This document shows, piece after piece, positions 24,977 to 33,137 of a DNA stretch of 50,456 nt. The notes beneath the pieces were generated by a model. The model saw only the letters and a program-made list of their open reading frames with translations. It made no database searches and was not told where the DNA came from. Made by a program: the position numbers and the translations under genes. Within the stretch, counting starts at the first letter, position 1, and every line of letters begins with the position of its first letter. The DNA lies in assembly GCA_963618055.1 (NCBI GenBank), contig CAVERI010000010.1:1-50456 (forward strand), in the 5' to 3' direction. The stretch comes from SFHK01 sp963618055 (lineage in GTDB: Bacteria; Bacillota; Clostridia; Christensenellales; Aristaeellaceae).

Positions 24977-26158
24977 TCAGCCGCGGTTCCTTGCCGTAAA
25001 CGCACCGATGCGGCGCACGGCCTCTGTGATGTTTTCCAGTGAAGAAGCATACGAGCAGCGCACGTAGCCCTCGCCCGTCTCGCCAAACGCGTCGCCGGGC
25101 ACGCACGCCACGCACTCCTCCTCCAGCAGCCGCACGCAGAATTCCTGCGAGGTCATGCCGGTCGAGCGAACGCACGGGAACGCGTAAAACGCGCCCAGCG
25201 GCTCATGCGTTTCCAGCCCCGCCGCGCGCAGACCGTCCACAATCACGCGCCGTCGGCGATCGTACTGGCGAACCATGCGCTTCACGTCGGCAAAATCGGT
25301 TTCCAGCCCGCTCTTCAGCGCCTCCACCGCGGCATACTGCCCCGCCGTGGGCGCGCACATGATTGTGTACTGATGCACGCGCAGCATCACGTCCAGAATT
25401 TCCTTCGGCGCGCAGGCGTAGCCCATGCGCCAGCCCGTCATGGCGAACGCCTTGGAAAAGCCGTTCAGCGTGATCGTGCGCTCCCGCATGCCCGGAATCG
25501 ACGCGAACGCGACGTGCGGCCGTCCGGTATAGGTAAGCTCGGCATAGATTTCGTCGGCAATCACCACGACGTCCGTGCCGTCCAGCGCCGCCGCCAGCTC
25601 CTTCATATCCTCCGGCTCCATCACGCCGCCGGTGGGATTGTTGGGGTATGGAAAGATGAGCGCCTTGGTCTTCGGCGTAATCCGCGCCTTCAGCATGTCC
25701 GCCGTCAGCCGGAACCCGTTTTCCGCCGTCGTCTTTACCGGCACGCACACGCCCCCGGCGAACACCACGCAGGGCATGTAGGACACATAGCTGGGGTCGG
25801 GAACCAGCACCTCGTCGCCCGGCTCGATCAGCGCGCGCAGCGCAAGGTCGATGCCCTCGCTCGCGCCGACCGTGACCATGACCTCGCTTGCGGGATCGTA
25901 GCATACGCCAAAGCGCGCCTCGTATTCGGAAATCAGGCGCGTCAGCTCCTTGAGGCCGCGGTTGGACGTATAGTGCGTGTGCCCCGTGCGCAGGGAATAA
26001 ATCGCCGCGTCCGAGTATCGCCACGGCGTGGTAAAGTCCGGCTCGCCCACGCCCAGCGAGATCACGTCCTTCCTCTCGCTCACAATATCAAAAAACTTTC
26101 GAATGCCGGAGGGCGGAACCGTTCGCACCCGCTCGCACAGAACGCGCTCGTAATTCAC
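24977..26158 (-). CDS. Class I/II pyridoxal-phosphate aminotransferase
   Basis: Fold type I aminotransferase, 393 residues. PLP-binding features are all visible: PNNPTG with Asn174, ADEIYAEL with Asp202 and NGFSKAFAMTGWRMGY with the Schiff-base Lys236 and Arg244. It belongs to the aspartate/alanine aminotransferase-like group (PatA/AspC-type); the exact amino acid is unclear. It starts with GTG overlapping the stop of the Lrp-type regulator, a pairing often seen, which suggests that the regulator responds to the amino acid concerned. Confidence 0.93.
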   Translation of the reverse strand: MNYERVLCERVRTVPPSGIRKFFDIVSERKDVISLGVGEPDFTTPWRYSDAAIYSLRTGHTHYTSNRGLKELTRLISEYEARFGVCYDPASEVMVTVGASEGIDLALRALIEPGDEVLVPDPSYVSYMPCVVFAGGVCVPVKTTAENGFRLTADMLKARITPKTKALIFPYPNNPTGGVMEPEDMKELAAALDGTDVVVIADEIYAELTYTGRPHVAFASIPGMRERTITLNGFSKAFAMTGWRMGYACAPKEILDVMLRVHQYTIMCAPTAGQYAAVEALKSGLETDFADVKRMVRQYDRRRRVIVDGLRAAGLETHEPLGAFYAFPCVRSTGMTSQEFCVRLLEEECVACVPGDAFGETGEGYVRCSYASSLENITEAVRRIGAFTARNRG

Positions 26159-26649
26159 GGGCTCACCTGCAGTCTGTCATCCTGCTCGCCCTTCATCATG
26201 GTTACGCCGTCCTGCTTGTATTTCTTCAGCACAAAATGCGTGGCGGTGGAAAGCACATGCTCAATGGTGGACAGCTTTTCCGCCACAAACAGCGCCAGCT
26301 GCTTGATGTTCGTGCCCTCGACGATGACCATCAGGTCATACGCGCCGCTCATCAGATAGACGCTCTTGACCTCCTCGAAGCGATAAATCTGCTCGGCAAT
26401 CGCGTCGAAGCCCTCGTCGCGCTGGGGCGTTACGCGCACCTCAATCAGCGCCTGCACCTTGTCGTCCCGCACCAGATCCCAGTTCACCATGGCGGGATAT
26501 TTCAAAATCACCCGGTCGCGCTCCAAGCGCGCGATCACGCTTTTCACCTCGTCCTCTCCGCGCCCGGTCATCACGGCGATGCGCTCGGGTGTGGTGCGCG
26601 CGTCCTCTGAAAGAATTTCCAGCACCGATACGTCAAATTCACTCAGCAT
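26155..26649 (-). CDS. Lrp/AsnC-family transcriptional regulator
   Basis: 164-residue regulator. An N-terminal winged helix-turn-helix (FDVSVLEILSEDARTTPERI and onward, about 4-60) precedes the RAM ligand-binding domain (ALIEVRVTPQRDEGFDAIAE to LMVIVEGTN, about 70-140), which senses amino acids. The ATG at 26649 has GGGAGG six bases upstream; the frame extends to 26697 without a ribosome site and into the preceding gene. Overlap with the aminotransferase gene (GTGA) indicates coupled translation and probably feedback control of this cluster. Confidence 0.92.
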   Translation of the reverse strand: MLSEFDVSVLEILSEDARTTPERIAVMTGRGEDEVKSVIARLERDRVILKYPAMVNWDLVRDDKVQALIEVRVTPQRDEGFDAIAEQIYRFEEVKSVYLMSGAYDLMVIVEGTNIKQLALFVAEKLSTIEHVLSTATHFVLKKYKQDGVTMMKGEQDDRLQVSP

Positions 26650-26668
26650 AAAAAGCCTCCCTGTTTTC

Positions 26669-27199
26669 TTATTTAGCAAGAATTGCATACAATGCAACGC
26701 CGATTGCGGCGAGCAGCCCGCCCAGCACGGGATAGGACGCGCTCTTCAGCGGCGAGGCCAGCGCCACGCACATTTTCGTCAGCGCCTCCGCGGGATTCTC
26801 GCGGCGGCCGCCCTGCCAGATCTGCGCCGCCTTCCGCCGCGCGGCATACCACACATAGCCCGCCAGCGCGGCCAGAAGCACGAGCAGCGCCGGATACGCC
26901 GGCCTTTTGAAGATGGACTGCGCAAGGAACGCGAGAATCACCACGCAGATGGCCACGGAAAACAGCGGCGAGCGCGCGGTTGCCCGGCGGGCGCTTGCGC
27001 CGATGGCCTCAACGGCCATCACCCGGTCGTCCTTCACATTCTGCCGGTAAAAGTGGAACATTGCCATTCGCTCCTCCTCCGACAGCTTCACGGTGCGGCG
27101 CTTTTTCCCCTTCTCGCGCACAGTCTGCATGCTCTGCTGAATAGCAATCTGAAAGGCCTCCGGCCAGTGCTTCGCGATACACGCTTTTTCGTCCTTCAT
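26669..27199 (-). CDS. Hypothetical membrane protein
   Basis: 176 residues, unrecognised. The first 75 residues are charged and cytosolic-looking (GKKRRTVKLSEEERMAMF), followed by three predicted membrane helices at about 77-97, 100-120 and 155-174. The basic stretch before the first helix suggests the N-terminus stays inside. The ATG at 27199 follows GGGGGA. First gene of the minus-strand cluster, 19 bases before the Lrp-type gene, and directly behind a good promoter. No function can be inferred beyond its shared transcript. Confidence 0.8.
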   Translation of the reverse strand: MKDEKACIAKHWPEAFQIAIQQSMQTVREKGKKRRTVKLSEEERMAMFHFYRQNVKDDRVMAVEAIGASARRATARSPLFSVAICVVILAFLAQSIFKRPAYPALLVLLAALAGYVWYAARRKAAQIWQGGRRENPAEALTKMCVALASPLKSASYPVLGGLLAAIGVALYAILAK

Positions 27200-27233
27200 T
27201 GCGCATTTCCCCCGCCTCTAAAAGGTTTCCTTC

Positions 27234-27262
27234 ATTATATCGCAGACGGCGCGGGAAAGCAA
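27234..27262 (-). promoter_or_regulatory. Promoter of the minus-strand amino-acid cluster
   Basis: Minus strand TTGCTT (27262-27257), 17-base spacer, TATAAT (27239-27234). The -35 box occupies the loop of a 12-base perfect inverted repeat. Confidence 0.72.
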
Positions 27263-27274
27263 TCCCGCGCCGTC
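27245..27274. promoter_or_regulatory. Perfect inverted repeat centred on a -35 box
   Basis: GACGGCGCGGGA and TCCCGCGCCGTC flank AAGCAA. No T-run follows on either strand, so it is not a standard terminator. It overlaps the spacer and -35 box of the minus-strand promoter, the position of a repressor operator; the Lrp-type product is an obvious candidate. Confidence 0.5.
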
Positions 27275-27385
27275 AAAATTTGCGGAATCCAACGGTCTTC
27301 GTTCGCTTCCGCGCACATTTTTTCGTTCTATTTTCAGCTTCAGCAACGCATAGGGAGCATTGCATAATTTTTTTGTTTGTTTCTA

Positions 27386-27414
27386 TTGACATGGATGGAT
27401 TTGTGCATTATAAT
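27386..27414 (+). promoter_or_regulatory. Consensus promoter of importer operon C
   Basis: TTGACA (27386-27391), exactly 17 bases, TATAAT (27409-27414): a perfect match to the sigma-A consensus. Expected to be very strong unless repressed. Confidence 0.88.
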
Positions 27415-27468
27415 GTATTTGCTCTCAATGAAAAAGCTGTGCAATCTGGACGGAAAGGCCGTGACCGA

Positions 27469-28401
27469 ATGCTCAAAATGCTCACTCCAAAGAAACGCTT
27501 CCGCAGGGAGGATTTGCCGCTGTATATCATGGCTCTGCCCACGGTCGTATGGCTGGTTATCTTTTGCTATCTGCCCATCTTCGGCCTTGTGATGGCCTTT
27601 CAGGATCTGAACATCACCAAGGGCATCTGGGGCAGCCCGTTTGTCGGCCTCAAAAACTTTGAGTTCCTTTTTGTGTCTACCGACGCGTGGGTCATTACCC
27701 GCAATACCGTGTGCTATAATCTGGTATTCATCGCAGTAAATCTTGTTCTGGCGGTTCTCATGTCGCTCCTGCTCTCCGAGCTGCGCTCGCGCCTGATGGC
27801 CAAAACGCTTCAAACGATTTACATGCTGCCGCACTTCCTCAGCTGGGCGGTCGTCGCCATCGTGCTGGGCGCGTTCCTCGACTATGATTACGGCATCGTC
27901 AACCGACTGATGATCAATCTCGGCCGCCAGACCACCAAGATCGACTGGTATCAGCAGCGCAGCCTGTGGCCAAGCCTTCTGGTCGGCATCAACGCGTGGA
28001 AGAACGTCGGCTATTCCACGGTTCTGTATCTGGCCGTCATCTCCGGCATTTCGCAGGACTACTACGAGGCTGCCGTGCTCGACGGCGCGAACAAGCTGCA
28101 GCAGGCGTGGTACATCACCATCCCGCACATGCGTCTGGTCATCGGCATTTCGCTGATTCTGTCCATGGGCAACATCTTCCGCGGCGACTTCGGCCTGTTC
28201 TACGTGGTCACAAAGAACTCCGGCCGCATCTACGCGGTAACGGACGTCATCGATACCTACATCTACCGTGCGCTCACCTCGCTCTCCAACGTGGGCATGT
28301 CCACGGCGGCGGGTCTGTATCAATCCGTGGTTGGCTTCGTTCTGGTGCTGTTCTTCAACTGGGTAGTCACCAAAATCGACGCCGACAGCGCGATGTTTTA
28401 A
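27469..28401 (+). CDS. Sugar ABC transporter permease, LplB type (operon C)
   Basis: First membrane subunit (310 residues) of importer C. It has six helices, FCYLPIFGLVMAFQDL near the N-terminus and the EAA loop YEAAVLDGANKLQQAWYITIP near 203-223. The frame is open from 27199, but the consensus promoter at 27386-27414 and GGAAAGG upstream of the ATG at 27469 fix the start. A second in-frame ATG at 27478 is possible. Clearly paralogous to the operon A permease at 9555 (shared FRGDFGLFY/FRSDFGLFY and DVIDTYIYRAL/QTIDVYIYKAL segments), so operons A and C look like relatives with different binding proteins. Confidence 0.93.
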   Translation: MLKMLTPKKRFRREDLPLYIMALPTVVWLVIFCYLPIFGLVMAFQDLNITKGIWGSPFVGLKNFEFLFVSTDAWVITRNTVCYNLVFIAVNLVLAVLMSLLLSELRSRLMAKTLQTIYMLPHFLSWAVVAIVLGAFLDYDYGIVNRLMINLGRQTTKIDWYQQRSLWPSLLVGINAWKNVGYSTVLYLAVISGISQDYYEAAVLDGANKLQQAWYITIPHMRLVIGISLILSMGNIFRGDFGLFYVVTKNSGRIYAVTDVIDTYIYRALTSLSNVGMSTAAGLYQSVVGFVLVLFFNWVVTKIDADSAMF

Positions 28402-28415
28402 GGAGGTGAACGAGT

Positions 28416-29345
28416 ATGGCAAAGCAAAAAGACCTGCACAAGGATCACCACTTCAACCAGATCAAGACGGGCTGGAACGTCCTCTTCTCCATCATTCTCT
28501 GCCTGATCTCGCTTCTGATGCTGATTCCGCTGATACTGGTGGTCATCGTTTCCTTCTCCTCCGAGGGTTCCATCGCGCTGAAGGGCTTCTCGTTCTTCCC
28601 CATGGAATGGACGCTTGAGGGCTATCTGTACCTCGCGAAGATGGGCGACCAGATTCTGGCTTCCTATAAAATCACCATCATCATTACGCTTGTAGGCACA
28701 TTGATGAGCCTGTTCGTAATGACGATGTACGCCTACGTGCTGGCGCAGAAGAACTTCGTGTTCCGCAAATTCTTCATGTGGATTCTGTTCTTCACGATGC
28801 TGTTCTCCGGCGGTCTCGTTCCATCCTACATCATGAACGTCCGCTACCTGCACATCAACGACAGCATCTGGATCTTCCTTCTGCCGAGTCTGGTGTCGGT
28901 TTACAACGTCATCATCCTGCGCACGTTCATCCTCACCACCATTCCGGACACGCTGTTTGAGGCCGCGCGCATCGACGGCGCGGGTCACTTCCGCATCTAC
29001 GTAAGCATCGTGCTGCCGCTGTTTAAGGCCGGCATTGCCACTATCGCGCTGTTCAACGTGGTCAGCCGCTGGAATGACTGGTTCACCGGCATGCTGTACA
29101 TCAAGAAGGCCAACCTGATTCCGCTGCAAACGATGCTCAAGAACATTCAGGACAACATCGACTTCCTGAAGCAGAACGCCCAAATCGCAGGCACGCCGGA
29201 CGGCATTGCCTTCCTCAACAGCCTGCCCGACCAGAACCTTCGCATGGCCTGCACAATCATCGTCATCATTCCGATTCTGTGCGCATATCCGTTCTTCCAG
29301 CGCTACTTCGTGCAGGGCCTGACGATGGGCAGCGTGAAGGAATAG
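28416..29345 (+). CDS. Sugar ABC transporter permease, AraQ/YtcP type (operon C)
   Basis: Second permease (309 residues) of importer C. Six membrane helices, EAA loop FEAARIDGAGHFRIYVSIVLP near 183-203, and the standard end FFQRYFVQGLTMGSVKE. The ATG has AAGGAGG in the 14-base gap after the preceding gene. Compared with the operon A counterpart, the same two segments TMLFSGGLVPSYIMN and SRWNDWF/AYWNDWM are conserved. Heterodimer partner of the LplB-type subunit at 27469. Confidence 0.93.
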   Translation: MAKQKDLHKDHHFNQIKTGWNVLFSIILCLISLLMLIPLILVVIVSFSSEGSIALKGFSFFPMEWTLEGYLYLAKMGDQILASYKITIIITLVGTLMSLFVMTMYAYVLAQKNFVFRKFFMWILFFTMLFSGGLVPSYIMNVRYLHINDSIWIFLLPSLVSVYNVIILRTFILTTIPDTLFEAARIDGAGHFRIYVSIVLPLFKAGIATIALFNVVSRWNDWFTGMLYIKKANLIPLQTMLKNIQDNIDFLKQNAQIAGTPDGIAFLNSLPDQNLRMACTIIVIIPILCAYPFFQRYFVQGLTMGSVKE

Positions 29346-29356
29346 CACCGTACCTA

Positions 29357-29372
29357 ACAGCCGGATGGCTGT
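29357..29372 (+). other. Intercistronic hairpin before binding-protein gene C
   Basis: ACAGCC/GGCTGT stem with loop GGAT followed by eight A, between permease and binding-protein genes. Same place, same ACAGC core as the hairpin at 11482-11506 in operon A. Confidence 0.5.
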
Positions 29373-29396
29373 AAAAAAAATAAGGAGGCACACCCC

Positions 29397-30932
29397 ATGA
29401 AGAAACTGCTCGCCATGATGCTGGCACTCCTGTTCGTTCTCTCCTGTGGCATGATGGCCACCGCCGAGAGCGACCTCGACTACTGTGAGATCAACTGGTA
29501 CATCGGCTCTACCCCGCCGAAGGACGCCGACATGAAGATCGTCAATGACGCTCTGAACGAGTACCTCATGGAAAAGCTCAACTGCAAGGTTAACATCACA
29601 TACATGACCAGCAACGACTGGGTTGCCAAGATGGGCACCATGCTGGCTTCCGGCGAGGACTGCGGCATCGTTGGCTTCGGCAGCCAGTCCAAGAGCGACT
29701 ACGTCATCGAGTCCCAGCGCGGCAGCTACTACCCGATGAACGAGTTCCTCGACACCTTCGCGGCCGATACCAAGGCGCTGTTCCCGGACGGCGTTTGGGA
29801 AGGCATGAAGGTCAACGGCAACATCTACGGCATCCCCTCCAAAAAGGACAACGGCTACTTCATCTCCCTGATCTACAACGCGGACATGGTTGAGGAGAGC
29901 GGCATCAATCTGGCGGACTACCACTACTCCAACTTCCGCGATCTGGAAGACCTGTTCTACGACATGAAGGAATGGCGCGACGAAGCCCATCCCGAAATGA
30001 AGGATTACCCGATCGTCTGGAGCAACGGCCTGATCTATCCGTACAACTTCGCGTTCGAAACCTTCCTGAATGATTCCTACATGGCCGTCGCCAACATCGA
30101 GGGCATCATGGACATCGAAGGCTACGACACCGAAACCGTCTTCAACTTCTATGATACCCCCGAATTCCTCGAGTTCTGCCTGCAAAAGCAGAAGCTCGTT
30201 GCGGACGGCATCTACCTGTATGACTACACCGACAAGGACGACCTGAGCAAGCCCAACAACGGCGTTTGCTTCTTCATCGGCTGGGGCTACACCTACATGC
30301 AGGAGCACCTCTACAGCGATGCTTGGACCAGCAAGATGATCATGTCCGATCACATCTGGACGGAGACCAACAACTACTACTCCGCCGGTACGGCCATCAG
30401 CGCCAACTGCAAGAACCCCGAGCGCGCCATGATGGTTCTGAACCTCGTCAACACCGATTCCTTCGTCGCGACCCTCATGCGCTTCGGCGTTCAGGGCGTG
30501 CACTGGGACTATGACGCCAACGGCGACATGACCTTCAACTTCGAAGGCTCCCGCAACGCCGAGACCGGCAACCGCGGCTACTACTACTGGTACAACGCCC
30601 CCGTCGGCAACCTGACCATCGTCAACGCGCCGAAGGATCTCGTTGGCCCGAACAACGAAATGATGACCGAGATGAACCGCCTCAACGAGGAGTGCGTCAT
30701 CCCCAGCCACCTCGGCTTCGGCTTCGACACCTCCGCTGTCACTAACGAGCTCGCGGCCTGCACCAGCATCGTGCTTGAGTATCAGGCAGACCTTGTCAAC
30801 GGCAAGTGCGCCAGCCAGGAAGAGGTTGAGCAGATCGTTGAAGAGTTCCGCGCGAAGCTGCACGCCAATGGCGTTGACACCATCGTCGAAGCCGTTCAGG
30901 ATCAGATCGACGAGTGGCGCGCCGCAAAGTAA
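29397..30932 (+). CDS. Extracellular solute-binding protein, LplA type (operon C)
   Basis: Binding protein (511 residues) of importer C. Signal peptide MKKLLAMMLALLFVLSCGMM ends near ATAES. VLSC could be a weak lipobox, otherwise signal peptidase I would cut after ATA. The type 1 binding fold follows, with many aromatic residues (YYYWYNAP, YYSAGTAIS) suited to sugar stacking. The last 80 residues (a helix-rich end, VEQIVEEFRAKLHANGVDTIVEAVQDQ) resemble the DUF3502-like tail of the operon A protein. Highly regular codon choice and strong AAGGAGG suggest high expression. The substrate is unknown. Confidence 0.92.
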   Translation: MKKLLAMMLALLFVLSCGMMATAESDLDYCEINWYIGSTPPKDADMKIVNDALNEYLMEKLNCKVNITYMTSNDWVAKMGTMLASGEDCGIVGFGSQSKSDYVIESQRGSYYPMNEFLDTFAADTKALFPDGVWEGMKVNGNIYGIPSKKDNGYFISLIYNADMVEESGINLADYHYSNFRDLEDLFYDMKEWRDEAHPEMKDYPIVWSNGLIYPYNFAFETFLNDSYMAVANIEGIMDIEGYDTETVFNFYDTPEFLEFCLQKQKLVADGIYLYDYTDKDDLSKPNNGVCFFIGWGYTYMQEHLYSDAWTSKMIMSDHIWTETNNYYSAGTAISANCKNPERAMMVLNLVNTDSFVATLMRFGVQGVHWDYDANGDMTFNFEGSRNAETGNRGYYYWYNAPVGNLTIVNAPKDLVGPNNEMMTEMNRLNEECVIPSHLGFGFDTSAVTNELAACTSIVLEYQADLVNGKCASQEEVEQIVEEFRAKLHANGVDTIVEAVQDQIDEWRAAK

Positions 30933-30966
30933 CCCCTCCCCCACGTTTCATAATCTCACCGAGCAG

Positions 30967-30995
30967 GAAGCTCCCGTCATCGGGAGCTTCTTCTC
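30967..30995 (+). terminator. Terminator of importer operon C
   Basis: GAAGCTCCCG/CGGGAGCTTC stem of 10 bases, four-base loop, then TTCTC; 35 bases after the stop codon. The U-run is interrupted. Confidence 0.75.
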
Positions 30996-31121
30996 ACACC
31001 ACCGTGCAATCCCATATGCGCAAGGACTCGTAACGGTTGAGGATGCTAACGTACCCCGCCGCTGCGATTCCTTCTTTTGTGATACTTTACACAATATTCT
31101 TTCCATCCATCTTAGCCGCGC

Positions 31122-31150
31122 TTGCGGCCTTTGCGAGAATCGCCTATACT
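31122..31150 (+). promoter_or_regulatory. Promoter of the esterase gene
   Basis: TTGCGG (31122-31127), 17-base spacer, TATACT (31145-31150), about 28 bases before the ATG. Confidence 0.65.
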
Positions 31151-31184
31151 GTGGTGAAAACGCTTTTAGAAAAGGAGCAGCCGC

Positions 31185-32030
31185 ATGAAGTATACAACGC
31201 GAAAAGCGTTTATTTCCTCGGAGGGTCGTTCGATGAAGCTGCTTCTTCTCTGCCCGAAGGATCCGAATCCTTCGGGAGGGCGACCCGGCATACTCTGGAT
31301 TCACGGCGGCGGCTATATTACCGGCATGCCGGAAATGGTGTATATGTCCCGTGCAAAGAATCTTGTGAAAAAATACGGGGCGGTCGTCGTCTCTCCGGAC
31401 TATCGTCTGGCCGAAACGGCTCCCTACCCCGCAGCTCTGTTAGACTGCCACAACGCGCTTGCTTATCTGAAAACACATGCAGCCCAGTTAGGCGTGCGCG
31501 ACGATCAGCTCATGGTGGGCGGCGAAAGCGCTGGCGGCGGGTTGGCCGCGGCGCTCTGCATGTATGAAAAGGACATCGGCGGAATAAATATCGCCTTCCA
31601 AATGCCCCTCTATCCCATGCTGGACAATGAAGATACCGAGACCTCTCGGAATAACCACGCGCCGGTGTGGAACACCCGCCGCAATCACTATAGCTGGCCG
31701 CGCTATCTCCGCAGCATTCACGAAGCTCCGATTCCCGCCTACGCCGCGCCTGCCCGGCGCACAGACTTCACCGGTCTTCCTCCGGCATATACCTTCGTAA
31801 GCACGGCAGAGCCGTTTTACGCCGAGACGCTGACCTATATCGAGAACCTGAAAAGGGCGGGGGTAACCGCCTCCGTCGATGTCTATCCCGGCCTCTTCCA
31901 TGCGTTCGACATGCTCCTCCCTTTCCTGAGAGCCAGCCGCCGCGCCGCCGCTGCCTTTGACGCTCACTTCGAACAGGCTATGCATTGCTTCTTTGCCGCG
32001 CAGTCCGACAGGAACTCCGGCGCCAAATAG
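31185..32030 (+). CDS. Alpha/beta hydrolase, acetyl-esterase (HSL/GDXG) type
   Basis: 281-residue cytoplasmic esterase of the hormone-sensitive-lipase-like family. HGGG oxyanion motif at 40-43, nucleophile elbow GGESAGGG with Ser115 and catalytic His239 (GLFHAFD) are visible. The acid position, normally Asp in a DPL/DxL context, reads Glu (STAEPF, Glu209). Such enzymes often remove acetyl groups from imported xylan- or mannan-type oligosaccharides, which fits its place between two importer clusters, but this is inference. AAAGGAG precedes the ATG; it has its own promoter. Confidence 0.88.
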   Translation: MKYTTRKAFISSEGRSMKLLLLCPKDPNPSGGRPGILWIHGGGYITGMPEMVYMSRAKNLVKKYGAVVVSPDYRLAETAPYPAALLDCHNALAYLKTHAAQLGVRDDQLMVGGESAGGGLAAALCMYEKDIGGINIAFQMPLYPMLDNEDTETSRNNHAPVWNTRRNHYSWPRYLRSIHEAPIPAYAAPARRTDFTGLPPAYTFVSTAEPFYAETLTYIENLKRAGVTASVDVYPGLFHAFDMLLPFLRASRRAAAAFDAHFEQAMHCFFAAQSDRNSGAK

Positions 32031-32135
32031 CTCCGCCTCCGCTTCTCAGCAAAAGCCGTTGACATCACTTTGCTGACCGGAAAAAATCGATCCTTCGCCG
32101 TTCTCTTCAACGGAGATATGCCGCATTGTGAGTTC
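32031..32135. other. Gap between convergent genes
   Basis: Only a weak hairpin (CCGTT/AACGG) followed at a distance by six T on the minus strand is seen. No convincing terminator for either gene and no gene. Confidence 0.4.
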
Positions 32136-33137
32136 TCAGCCGACGATGCCGCTGCGTTCAACGCCCTGCACGAAGCGGCGCTGGACGATCAGGTACAGAA
32201 CGATCAGCGGGATCAGCACGAAGAGGGCGCAGGTTTTCGCTTCGGCGCTTTGATAGAGCGGCTCGGAGGTGAGGAAGGTATAGGTACCGGGCACCTTCGA
32301 GCTGATGCTGTTCAGCGCCTCCTGCATGCTGGCGGTGCGCTTGACGTACATGAACATCAGATTGTCGACGTTCTTCGGGTCGAACCACGACAGGAACGAC
32401 GTATCGTTCCAGTTCCACACGAAGGAGAGCGTACCGACGGTGATCAGACCCGGCCCCGCGCAGGGAAGGACAATGCTTGTGAACGTTCGGATAAAGCCCG
32501 CGCCGTCGACATAGGCCGCCTGCTCCAGTTCGCGCGGAAGGCCGCGGAAGGTCTGCCGGAAGATGTAGATGTACAGTCCGCTCTTCAGCCCCATGCCCAG
32601 CGCGGAAAGCAGATAAATGACCGCCGGTTTATTGAGCATATTTATGCCCTTGCCCTGATTAAAAAGCGGAATCAGGCCGAACAGTCGAAAATCCCGAAAA
32701 TACAGGTACTGCGGCAGCATGATGACCTGCGACGGCACGACGATGGTCACGATTACGCAAATGAATATCACGCTCTGCCCGCGGAATTTCAGCCTTGCGA
32801 ACGAATAGCCCGCAAGCAGCGTGCAGACCACCTGCAGAAGCATCAGCGCAAGCGTATAGAAGAACGTAACCGGCAGCACATGAGAGTAGTTCAAAATCAG
32901 GGAAGCGACGTGGAGGTTCTGGAGACTAAAGCGGTTCGGAATCCACACTGAGGACTTCAGCCCAAGATCCGCCGGATGCGTGACGGCGGTCTTTATATTG
33001 GAAAGAATCGGCGCGAGAATCAGGTACGCGAGGCATATCAGCAGCACATACCGAAGCGCGCCCAGCAGGATGGATTTTGCCAGCTTGCGAGCCTTTCCGG
33101 TTGTCATCCTTCTGCTTTTTCTTCCACGGTCAGTCAT
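32136..33137 (-). CDS. Carbohydrate ABC transporter permease, AraQ type (system D, second pair)
   Basis: 333-residue permease with a basic 20-residue N-terminus and six helices. EAA loop LEQAAYVDGAGFIRTFTSIVLP is near residues 216-237. A longer loop after helix 3 (FNQGKGINMLNKPAV) is unusual compared with operon A-C permeases. The ATG overlaps the preceding gene by eight bases, so it is translationally coupled to the permease at 33130. It is the last gene of the nine-gene minus-strand operon. Confidence 0.91.
   Translation of the reverse strand: MTDRGRKSRRMTTGKARKLAKSILLGALRYVLLICLAYLILAPILSNIKTAVTHPADLGLKSSVWIPNRFSLQNLHVASLILNYSHVLPVTFFYTLALMLLQVVCTLLAGYSFARLKFRGQSVIFICVIVTIVVPSQVIMLPQYLYFRDFRLFGLIPLFNQGKGINMLNKPAVIYLLSALGMGLKSGLYIYIFRQTFRGLPRELEQAAYVDGAGFIRTFTSIVLPCAGPGLITVGTLSFVWNWNDTSFLSWFDPKNVDNLMFMYVKRTASMQEALNSISSKVPGTYTFLTSEPLYQSAEAKTCALFVLIPLIVLYLIVQRRFVQGVERSGIVG

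Noticed and set aside
27428..27592. Leader peptide starting MKKLCNLDG before the operon C permease
   Set aside because: It overlaps the permease gene in another frame for most of its length and has no ribosome site or attenuator-like structure.
28398..30944. 848-codon minus-strand frame opposite importer operon C
   Set aside because: Composition (Val, Asp, Glu, His, Leu repeats) is the mirror of GC-rich codon use in the permease and binding-protein genes; no start signal and no family resemblance.
32059..32064. TTGACA between convergent genes as a promoter
   Set aside because: No -10 box at a suitable distance on the plus strand and no gene downstream in that direction.
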